Shown here piece by piece: positions 9,581 to 17,823 of a stretch of 18,141 bases of DNA (the first letter of the stretch is position 1; each line of letters begins with the position of its first letter). The position numbers were made by a program, and so were the translations under genes. The stretch is from Dichomitus squalens LYAD-421 SS1 (taxonomy: Eukaryota > Basidiomycota > Agaricomycetes > Polyporales > Polyporaceae), in the NCBI RefSeq assembly GCF_000275845.1, contig NW_006766888.1, positions 61,938-80,078 on the forward strand. The letters run 5' to 3'. The notes beneath the pieces are model-generated. The model saw only the letters and a program-made list of their open reading frames with translations. It did not search any database and had not been told where the DNA came from.

Positions 9581-10925
9581 GTTACGTTACTGTGATGGTG
9601 CGTTTGTAATGAAAGGGAGATGTAGAACTGCTCAGATGACTGGTTCAGCTAGGACGCTCGAGTAAACTCTACCATGCACGAAGGAGCATCATCGCTCGGG
9701 GCTCTGTGGGGGCTATATATGGTATGTCCAGGCAGCCGGATACATCGGAAGTGTACGCAGTGTACTCACACTGCGTTAGCGCAACAGATACACGTCGCTG
9801 TGCCCCTTGAACTGCGATCTGCATGGGATTCTCACCCTTAAAGCACGAGTACCAATACAGATCCCTTACTCTACCCCCAAAGCAGCGAGCGGAAGACAAC
9901 GCTCTTGACGGCTTCGTTTCAGCATCGCCAAGAGCGCTCTCAGGCCCAGCTTCTATCTTATGGAATCAAACTTTGTCAAATCAGTACCGTTCCTGCATCA
10001 ACTGTATGACAGAAGGTGTACTTACTGGTTGAATGCACAGACACTTGCGGCGCTGATCGCAGGTTCTGATCCAAGAATTCGCCATAGCTTGACGACAGCG
10101 AGTGATCCGCCTCACAGAGGAGACGTACACGGATAATGGGGCGCGTTCCCTGGTGTCTTCTTGATGCTTTCCAGGCTGTAGCATATTTGTATGAGCCTTG
10201 ACGTAAACTCTACTGATAGAGGCTATATGATGAGGTCGAGCCTGGAGAGGTATCTCCGACTAGGAAGCACCACTGTGGATGACCGCAGCAACACATGTAT
10301 AGTTCGGCACAAGGGCCAAGGCCGCATATTGCTCTCCAACATGCCGTTATTCTCTCTCTCTCCATCAAGTCAGCAGCGCACCAAAGCGTACTGCCCCTTC
10401 TGGGCCGGAATTCGGAAGGTGCCCTAGAATTTGAGTCCATCATCCCTCAATGGCTGTCCATCGGCGAAGCAGGGAGTAATTACCGGTGGGCTATATGCTG
10501 TGTTGAAACTGCACGCAATAATTCACCTAGAACGTTGGGCTTCGCGGGATACCATAACCTCGGGAAGTCGACTGGCGGAAAGGGGTCAGTAGGATATGCC
10601 GACGCAACCAAGCGGTATTGGAGCCTGAAGAGCAAACAACAGTGAGTGCCAAGCTGTACATGTTGAGAAATTTTTTGTACTGCGTGTGCGAAGTTGACGT
10701 GCCATCGCCTCGAGGCGGCCGTGGTAAAACATTTGAAATTGAACACTTGGAATCGCAACCGCACTCAGCGGGATCCCAACGGGAAGAACCTTGATGTCAG
10801 CCCAATGGGACACGGCAGGCTTTTGGAGGTTGACTCATCAGACAAGGGATGCAGCGATAGCGATAGAAGGTTCTTCAGACAAGTTCTGTGCACCTAGACT
10901 CTAAGAGAAGCTGAACTCGGCGACC
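9581..10925. other. Region upstream of the second DUF6533 gene, no supportable gene
   Basis: Open frames of 70-116 residues occur on both strands (for example 10295-10645 on the + strand and 10586-10813 on the - strand, the latter starting MSHWADIKVLPVGIPLSAVA), but none shows a known family, and consecutive frames cannot be linked by convincing splice sites. The stretch at 9669-9899 on the - strand (containing LYWYSCFKGENPM) also lacks a partner exon. Part of this may be a decayed gene. The first 150 bases should include the promoter of the - strand gene that starts at 9580. Confidence 0.4.
9714..9720 (-). promoter_or_regulatory. TATA-like box upstream of the second DUF6533 gene
   Basis: Read on the - strand, ACCATATATAGCCCCC lies about 135 bases before the ATG at 9580. 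The spacing is somewhat long for a TATA box followed by a short leader but possible. No other promoter element was identified. Confidence 0.3.
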
Positions 10926-12024
10926 TCGTCCATCACGTACTTACGGCGCCATGTGAGGGATTTAGCCGCGCGCGTCTAGACGCTCGCATTTGTTTCATGC
11001 CTCTCAGTAGATTCTATCTTGAATACGGCTGGCGCTGAAATGACAAATGAAACTGTCTACTGGAATGTACCAATTTGAATCTACTAGCTTCGTCCGACTC
11101 GCACCCTCCGCGACGGGAACTGCGTGTCGCAAGGCCTTGCCTTCGCCAAACATCCGAATGCCCGATCTCGAGGGCGTCACCTGCATATGTGCTCAATGCA
11201 CCACTCGACTGCTCTGTACGCACCGACACTTGCCCTTCCTCCATCTCTGTAAGAGGTACTTCCCAACGTCCCCGCAAGCATAGAGCGCCCGACGCCTTAG
11301 GGAGCGACGCCGAGGAGGCCACTTCCACACCACGAGCAGGAGGGCGCTTAACAGGAATGGCATCACTGATAAATATTGTATGCGCGAGACGCTGCCAGAT
11401 GGTGATGAGTCGGATGATGTTTCCCGGCAGGCGGAAGGGCAGCACACGACACCGCATTCTGCGCAGGCACTGTACAGGGGGATACGAGTCGTAGATCGGG
11501 TGTGCGGGCGCAGGCTGGGTGAGGAGTGGCATGTCCAAAGCACTGTACTGACCACTACATTCTCCGCCATAGCGAATGCGCGCGGTCGGAGCGGGGGTAG
11601 CCTTGGCTGAAACGGCAGAGCCAGTGGCGGCGATGGAGGCGCAGCGAGCACGAACCTGGGTCAATGACATTGTAGGGGAAACGAGCATTATGTGCCCTCC
11701 GGCTGGGCTCCGGAAATGCCAAGGCTGTTGCCTCCACGATCATAAGCATCGGCGTGCGGGCTGGAGGACGACCATTCGCAACACTGCCATCGCGGTCTCT
11801 CCGGCGCACTAGGGATTCAATTAGCCCACAAAACTGACAAATCGATGAGAACGTACTGATCGCTGCGATCCATGAGCCTCCACCATCGCCTTTCGGGTCC
11901 TGTCTCGCATCCCACGCATCCTCCACGTCCTTGCCCCTTCCTGGACCACATTCCTCCCTCCTCTCCTGCTTTCTCTTGCACACGTCCCAACGTCCCAGGT
12001 GTTGATCCATCGCTCTTATATGTG
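10926..12024 (-). other. Coding-like - strand region, possible 3' continuation of the next gene
   Basis: The - strand has a 224-codon open frame at 11688-11014 (beginning MLVSPTMSLTQVRARCASIA and including LPGNIIRLITIWQRLAHTIF) and, upstream of it in the same frame, GGNSLGISGAQPEG. A second frame, 11651-11193, overlaps it, and which is real could not be decided. Near the low end, a - strand segment reads RRKYVMDEVAEFSFS then stop at 10903-10901, plausible as a C terminus. These pieces may belong to the unrecognised gene at 12025-12829, but intron boundaries joining them were not found with confidence. No family is recognised. Confidence 0.3.
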
Positions 12025-12829
12025 CTAGCCGGTCGCGCGCGACCCCCATACGAGATCCACGGCAGATAGCATCAGCGTGTGGGTGCTCGAACGTTCGGAG
12101 ACCGGGGTTTGCGAACGCGGATGGGACGCCGGATGGGGAAGGACTTCGATGCACCCGGTCACTTCGTCTATGCGTGAGGTAGAGAGCATAGGCTCGCGTT
12201 CCTATCAGAGATAGAGCGGGCCTGAGTCAACCGCGACAGGAGCAGACGACCTGAATCGTTTGTCAGGTAGGGGAGACGTACCTCGATGGCGGGAGTCTTG
12301 AAGTACTGTACTAGGCCGTTGTCCTCAATCAACGAACGCGTCGTCATCATCAGAGTCGCAAACTGGTAAGCACGTTCGCGAGGTTAGGCAGGTCCCGGGC
12401 CGTGGTGTAGAGGTCGAGGTTGAGGTCTGCAGAGATAGCGTGAGCAACCGCGACTGACGGTGCATGATCACTATGCTTAAGCAGACTCCAGATAAAGAGG
12501 TATGTGTGTAAAACGGACGAAGGTCGCAGTATACAGTACGCAGAACGACGCGTAGGTGTGCACTCACCAAAATCGCCATATCGCTGCATGGCTCGATCTT
12601 CGCGTCAACGGGACGTTGATATGGGTCCCCCGAAGTGCAGGATGGCGCACAGAGAGAGCATCAGGAGCAGACATACTGCTGCATCGGTCACATGGTGTGC
12701 GTCACAGAGATGGACAGTCGCGAGCTGGCCTACCGAGCTCCTTGCTCATTGAGAGCTGTATGAGGGATCTGCGCGAACACATACCCAAAATCCATCTTCG
12801 TTGAGCCGCTTGACCTGGAGATCTTCCAT
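12025..12829 (-). CDS. Unrecognised multi-exon protein gene (boundaries uncertain)
   Basis: A likely start is ATG at 12829-12827, in a 45-nt exon (MEDLQVKRLNEDGFW, donor GTATGT). A later exon ends ..HAAIWRF before a GTGAGT donor and joins in phase to DHAPSVAVAHAISADLNL, DLYTTARDLPNLANVL, a segment with strong coding character. Then come LIEDNGLVQYFKTPAIE before a GTACGT donor near 12282, and an exon from 12201 reading EREPMLSTSRIDEVTGCIEV and THTLMLSAVDLVWGSRATG, open to 12025. I do not recognise the family, and no motif gives a function. The exact join between NVL and DNGL is unresolved because TGATGATGA closes one frame there; a DDDD-rich alternative frame (DSDDDDAFVD) crosses the same spot. 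The gene lies downstream of, and in the same direction as, the membrane protein gene at 13689-14910. Confidence 0.35.
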
Positions 12830-13688
12830 GTAGCATAGCATGCCGCAGGGGGGTTCAATCCCACAAAAACCGTTGCCTGAGGCCTCTAGCGTATGAGAGG
12901 GGATTTTGGGGTGGCACAAGGGCCGATTACGACAGAGGAGTAGAAAGCACGTTGGAGAGCTTTCTGGATATCGTCAACAGCCAAGGGAGAATCAACCGGG
13001 AGATGAGCAGCGATGGCACTGGCGGCACGAAGTCCACGTCGCTCAGGCGTGTCACGCGCGCACGTGAGGAGTGACGAATCTGTTCCGCCGGTTGCGATGC
13101 CAGGACACATCCGAGTCCGAGGAGTCCAATCCTTCCGATTCCTTCAGCAAGTACGGGCAACACTGGCTTGTGTACTTATCTGAAGCGCTGGTCTACTGTG
13201 ATCTCAGTGAGGCTCCGCCCCATCCTCCTCAAGCGTCGCCCGAATCACCCCAAGGGCACAGGACTTCAACTTGAAGCGTCCGGCGGTAATCCTTCGTTCT
13301 CCACTCTCAGGCCCAGTCAGCACTGCTACACTGCATACGCATCAGATCCAGATGTCTTGACAGTCTCTGAGCAGATGAACACTCACGCCGTTCGATTCTC
13401 TGCGCAACCGTGACTGCCCAGCTGACTTGACAGCGTTGCTTCACAGCAGTACGGTTCCCCTTCAGCTCTACTCATCTGACCAGTTCAGCGGCGACAGTCT
13501 TACCTGTCCGTGTCGTCCAAGTCGTGTGCGAGGTATGCATGCCCTCCCTTGAACACATCTTCGATATGGGATTAGGGCAGCTCATGCTAACTCGCGCCAT
13601 CAAAACCTGGAGTGACTGTTGATATTTGGGCGAAGCTTCCGTCATGTGAATCGCCCCACTTGATGAATCCGTGGATACCGCGACTTCA
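12830..13688. other. Gap with a coding-like - strand patch
   Basis: This lies between two - strand genes. Two overlapping - strand frames are open: 13110-12886 (with TPERRGLRAASAIAAHLP then VDSPLAVDDIQKALQRAF) and 13163-12927 (with LAEGIGRIGLLGLGCVLASQ). The first reads like a helical soluble protein, but neither belongs to a family I know. They may be 5' exons of the unrecognised gene or a relic. The rest, 13170-13688, holds only short frames and probably the 3' end of the membrane protein gene. Confidence 0.35.
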
Positions 13689-14910
13689 TCACGCCTGCGT
13701 GGGGACTGGGGTCGGGTGGAGCGGCGCGCGGGGGAGGAGGCGGATGAGCAGCGGGAGGAGAGGAAAGAATGCGTGTCGCGCGAGCCAGAGGTTATCGTGC
13801 CACTGTGGGATGGATGGTTAGTGTGGGCAAGGGTGTGGTATGACGGGAGACGCATGTGAGAGTCGATCCGCTCGGAGTGTGTGAGGCGGGGAGCGAGAGC
13901 GACGTTCCTCGTTCCTACCCTAAAATGCGCGGGCGTAATATTACATGACACGCATGGAGGCGACGACACCCCGCAGCCAGACCATTCTTGAGGCACACCA
14001 AAGATCCGTGGACGTCCTCGGTAAGGGTTAGAAACAAATCTGCGTGGGCGCAGCCTTGCTCCCTTCGTGGCTTGACGGCGTCCCCGCACAGCCCGCCAGG
14101 GAGCAAGATGCCCCGAGCAGTGTCCACGCATGACGCAGCGCGCACGTTGAAGCGACAAATGCGAGACTCACCATGATTACATTCATGCCGTCGTGCGGTC
14201 TACGAATAGGCGTCGTGGCGAGCCAATAGCCCTCGAGGATAAACGCACCGACGATGGCGCCTACGGCATACGTCCGCCACCTCTCGTGGCCGCTCCCGCT
14301 TATCGTCATAAGTCCTGCAACGGCGCACTCCATGATGTATCCGAGGGCCATGCGGGGCGCGGCGAAGATGGCGTACTCATCGAAGGTGGTGCAGTGCTCG
14401 CAGTCCTGTATGACCGATTGGCCGAATCTGCGACAGGAACAGCCATGTTAACGCGCGTTCAGCGAAGGAATGGGCGGAGAGCGACCTAACGTAGTGAGTA
14501 CGCGTATCGAAAGACGAGAGACGCGTTAGAAGCGAGCCCAGCGGACAAGGGAGGGTCGCGTCTTGGGGTAGACCGGCGCGTTGCAGGAGGACGGCACGGA
14601 TAGTCTCCGAAGGGGCAGTCAAGGGTATTTTGAGGCGTTGAAAGATGTTCGGTGGCCATCTTACGAGAACGGTGTAGAGTATAAACAGCGAGTGCAGGAT
14701 GAGGACCGCTGAAAGAGCATTGTCCAGCGAGAGACGGGTAGACTGGGGCTGCCGACGGAACACGAGGAAGGTCGGGGTGAGTATGCAGGCAGCAAGGACT
14801 AGGAAGGCATCCACCGACACACTAGTACCGCTCAGAATTGGCTGGATCTCGGAGCCGCCCGTATCTCGTACCTCCGGATTTTGAGTCACGTTCCCCAAGA
14901 CGCCGTGCAT
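13689..14910 (-). CDS. Conserved fungal multi-pass membrane protein, function unknown
   Basis: Exons 14910-14486, 14427-14172 and 13802-13689 join in phase to about 264 residues. Hydrophobic segments are visible: VDAFLVLAACILTPTFLVF, LSAVLILHSLFILYTVLV, an internal helix around MALGYIMECAVAGLMTI, TYAVGAIVGAFILEGYWLA, and a last one in FFPLLPLLIRLLP. Between helices 2 and 3 are IPLTAPSETIRAVLL, LTRLSSFDTRTHYV, and FGQSVIQDCEHCTTFDEYA with its C-E-H-C motif. The layout recalls an uncharacterised basidiomycete family of ER or mitochondrial type, from memory only. Two oddities: intron 2 is 369 nt (13803-14171), against about 50-60 nt elsewhere, and the reading stops soon after the last helix (PTPVPTQA, stop 13691-13689) while an open frame one base away continues downstream, so the C terminus may be truncated or the last exon mis-joined. 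The first 29 codons come from the inverted duplication. Confidence 0.6.
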
Positions 14911-14917
14911 CCGTTAC
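14823..14917. repeat. 95-bp inverted duplication, left arm
   Basis: The reverse complement of 14823-14917 matches 15459-15553 at 92 of 95 positions with no gaps, by direct comparison. The arms are separated by 541 bases. This arm contains the predicted start codon and first 29 codons of the - strand membrane protein gene and 7 bases before the ATG. The outer edge falls inside the coding frame, between T29 and the residues that begin the first membrane helix. Confidence 0.9.
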
Positions 14918-15458
14918 TGGTGCGTCACGCTGACCATCGCCAACCGCCGCAACGCGTGTGCTTGCATTGGGAGTATATCTCTTCCAGAAGCCGTCGGTCT
15001 CCTCGAGCCTAGCTATATATAAAATTGCTGCAAGGCGCTATATCAAGTCAGTAGCCTAAGGCGGACTACCGCTGGAGTTTCATGATATAATTCATTTATG
15101 CCTCCCATCTCGGCGACTCTAGCGCACAACGGGGACGTGGCACAAGTCGCGCGTACTCCACAATTTCAGAGAGGCTTACTCATAAACGTCGTCGCGGATA
15201 TCGGACTCTCAGAATGCAATTGAGAGCACCCTCAGGTGTATGACAATGGTGTTGAAAAATGACAACCCGCTTCGCGAAATGTGCGCGCTGAGACATCGCG
15301 CAAGGCTCACAGAGTTGTCCGGCTAGTGAACGCAAATCTTGGGTGCTCTCGCGAAGCTGCTGTTATGGAGCAAGCTCCTTCTATTGGACAAGGAGGTGCG
15401 CGCGACGACCGCGAGTGCGATTGCGCGCGTCCTGTTGGTCATGAGACATGACGAAGTT
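14918..15458. other. 541-bp spacer between the inverted arms
   Basis: No gene is supportable. The spacer holds a TATA-type string (TATATATAAAA, 15014-15024) and a smaller inverted pair, GAGAGCACCC at 15222-15231 and GGGTGCTCTC at 15341-15350, which could form an inner stem. Because the ATG of each arm points away from the spacer, it is placed like a shared two-way promoter. The + strand open frame at 15339-15557 runs across the right arm and is probably incidental. Confidence 0.45.
15014..15024. promoter_or_regulatory. TATA-type box between the divergent start codons
   Basis: TATATATAAAA lies about 104 bases upstream of the - strand ATG at 14910 and about 440 bases from the + strand ATG at 15466. 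The - strand gene is the more likely target by distance, though the string reads as a better consensus on the + strand. Nothing else supports the call. Confidence 0.35.
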
Positions 15459-15553
15459 GTAACGAATGCACGGCGTCTTGGGGGACGTAACTCAAAATCC
15501 GGAGGTACGAGATACGGGCGGCTCCGAGATCCAGCCAATTCTGAGCGGTACTA
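15459..15553. repeat. 95-bp inverted duplication, right arm
   Basis: This is the partner of 14823-14917. The three differences are one base just before the ATG (GGATG versus GAATG), one changing codon 7 from AAC to GAC, and one silent change in codon 8 (GTG to GTA). Homology stops sharply after TACTA on the outer side. On the inner side only weak similarity may continue. Confidence 0.9.
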
Positions 15554-15624
15554 CTAATGAGTGGCATGACCGCCAGAGCCAGCGACAGGACGGGTGCCCG
15601 TGTTCGCAAGGGGTGGTAGTGTGA
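15466..15624 (+). CDS. Small duplicated ORF sharing its first 29 codons with the membrane protein gene
   Basis: From the ATG at 15466 a 52-residue frame begins MHGVLGDVTQNPEVRDTGG, continues SEIQPILSGT, then diverges into NEWHDRQSQRQDG and stops at 15622-15624. The first 29 residues equal those predicted for the - strand membrane gene except N7 to D7. It has no membrane segment. It may be an untranslated copy of a promoter-plus-start segment, a pseudogene start, or a real short peptide. It is called a CDS with low confidence only because the shared ATG and frame are preserved. Confidence 0.25.
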   Translation: MHGVLGDVTQNPEVRDTGGSEIQPILSGTTNEWHDRQSQRQDGCPCSQGVVV

Positions 15625-16382
15625 CGTTCTCGTTACTGGAGACAGGCTGGACCGCGTTGGTCACGGGCGCTTGAATTACCTTTTGCAGACGTCAGTTCCG
15701 CGCTTCTCTGTCTCGTGCCACCACCATCTCGTCAATTCTCCTTCACTGCTCATTGCTTCGAACAACGAGGGACATGACTTACTATAACACAAGTACTTCG
15801 CTCAAGACAGCGGTGAGATGTCACATCAAAAGGACATACGCTTTGACCAGGTGAACAGGTATCCACTGCATATCTTCCCGACCCGAGATGGGGCAATCTC
15901 ACCTCGGTTCCATTGGCGGCCGACACCATCTTTGGGGTCGGTTTCCATTTGCGATAACATGTGACTCTTTGACATAGTCATGCAGCTGTCTCGGTGAGCA
16001 CACCGCGTTCTCCGATAGTCGACGACCTGTCAGTTTTCAACTTCTCAACTGAAGTGTGGCGATTTCCGTCCAGCAGCAGAAAACACATTGGTTAGAATAT
16101 AGTGCCGATCGCTGACAGTGTCACATGTGGCTATGCATGCTACATATGCCCTGCTTTGCGCAGAGACCTCTCAGAAACGATGAACTACTAACCTTTTGTG
16201 GCGAATCTAAAGAGGAAGAAGGTCTTTCCAGGCAGTCCAAGTTCTTAGCATGGGTAACATGCCATGGTTCGCGCATTCTTAGATCTCCGCGGCTTTCAGT
16301 CCCTCCACAGCTCTCCAGGGCGGATCAGCCTCTGTAGCGGTATAATGTGAGTCGCGCGACTGCTTGTTACTCGCACACCACC
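15554..16382. other. Intergenic region before the right DUF6533 gene
   Basis: Apart from the end of the small ORF, no gene was seen. Open frames are short (the longest 70 residues, 16125-16337) and without family features. The 60 bases before the ATG at 16383 include TATAATG near 16341 and a CACCACC string immediately before the start codon, which fits a promoter and a favourable start context. Confidence 0.45.
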
Positions 16383-17823
16383 ATGGCGATTCCGCACTCC
16401 ATCCTCCTCGCTCAACTTATTGCGCAAGCAGGTGATCTTAACCTATATCAAATACATAAGGTGCGACCGTTCGGATAGCATTCTCTTAGTGCCAGATCTA
16501 CTAACATCACGGATCCGCAGTACATACAGAGTAAGCCTCCAACCGGGTTGTGCTTTCATCTTCTGAAATATTGTATCCAGTCAGCGTGATCACATGCTAC
16601 GTTAGTAGAGTTGACTTCCCAGAGTTCTGAAACCGCTCAACGGGTTATAGGTGCTCGAGGCCATTGCCACGCTCCCTGATGAGGTATGCCGCCATTTATT
16701 GCCCGAGTCAGAGTTAAGGAGTAATGTCTCGATAGATGGCATATGTGTGGCCATCGGACTGGGGCCTCATAAAGATTTTATATCTCTTCAATAAGTATTC
16801 TCCTTTCGTGGACATAGCCTTATTGGTCCAAGGTGCGTCGAGTTTACCGGCATTGCATTTCTGCACTGAAGCCTGTGCAGTTGATATAATGTCTCATGAC
16901 GCTGATGTCGGTTCGCAACATGATCAGCTGTGGTCCAGTATTGACTTACCACCGTAGGCGTGCGCGCTGCAGTTCCAGCTGTTAAACTGTGAGGTGATAT
17001 GCGTGATATTGACGCTTCTCGACTAACATAGCTTTGCATAGACTGGTTGATCGTCGGCGTGCTGTGTTCCGAATGTGAGTCAGATACGCAAGACTCCATG
17101 TGTCAGCAGGGCTAAGTGATAAGTACCGTGATATTGATGCAGTCATCCTACTCGTTCGAACATATGCTCTCTGGGGTGGCGACCGGCATATCCTCTATTT
17201 CATGATCTTCGCGGCCGCTCTGATGACAGTAAGTAATATTCTGTTTTCCTCGATAGGTGCTATGTCCTCACATGGCTACACCCCGACTAGCCTCATGCTT
17301 TTTATGTCGCGTATGACATGCTCCGCGTCAACCTCAAATCGTGTAAGGCTTGCCTGCATGAAGCGTATTCGCACATCTCACTCTAGGAACAGTCGGGGAT
17401 GATGCACAGACGGTCCGAATCCTTGGGTGTATGCCTGCAATCAATGACTTTGATGTCTGGCCAGCGAACGTATACATGATCTATGCAGAGCTGGGTCAGT
17501 AGCGTGGTTATGAAGCGTCGGCGGCAAAGCTGAAATCTGTTGTAGTGGTGGTCCTGTTGACACTGTTGAAGCGCTACTTGGATGATGTCTCATTTGGTAC
17601 GCTTAGTGCTTCCTTCGTGTGCGCTTGCTCATCGGCTTCTTTGACATAGCCGATCATAATTCGCGCATGAGCATTCTCATGACCACCTTGTACCGCGATG
17701 GTGAGCCGATGGTTTCACGCTCCATAAAAAGGCATGCGTCGATCCTCATATTCACCACATTTCGCAGGAACCTGCTTTTGGGCAGTCGTCCTCGGTGACG
17801 CTTTCGTAATTCACAGGCAATAA
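16383..17823 (+). CDS. 3'-truncated DUF6533 membrane protein gene (right paralogue)
   Basis: Fourteen exons join in phase: 16383-16460, 16521-16530, 16581-16600, 16651-16683, 16736-16832, 16881-16906, 16958-16993, 17032-17074, 17143-17228, 17291-17342, 17393-17494, 17546-17596, 17650-17700 and 17768-17794. Reading on through the last donor stops at 17821-17823, giving about 246 residues. The N terminus LAQLIAQAGDLNLYQIHKYI leads to VLEAIATLPDEMAYVWPSDW (DUF6533 core) and LYLFNKYSPFVDIALLVQ. Then follow DWLIVGVLCSE, ILLVRTYALWGGDRHILYF, FYVAYDMLRVNLKS, VVVLLTLLKRYLDD and RDGTCFWAVVL. Exons 2 and 3 are only 10 and 20 nt. The left paralogue goes on with VFSIANLLVMFLAP and an HSALCTRVLLNLK tail; nothing similar follows here, so the last membrane helix and C-terminal tail are missing. 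The start has a good context (CACCACCATGG). It may yield a shortened protein or none; the family's function is unknown. Confidence 0.75.

Noticed and set aside
12846..12864. TTCAATC flanked by G and C runs, like a tRNA T-arm
   Set aside because: The stem does not pair properly, and no acceptor, D or anticodon arms are seen nearby.
13472..14158. Long - strand open frame of 228 codons
   Set aside because: It crosses the intron and last exon of the membrane protein gene in another frame, is rich in R, S, H and P, and lacks family features; most of it is a shadow, though its end may be relevant to the gene's C terminus.
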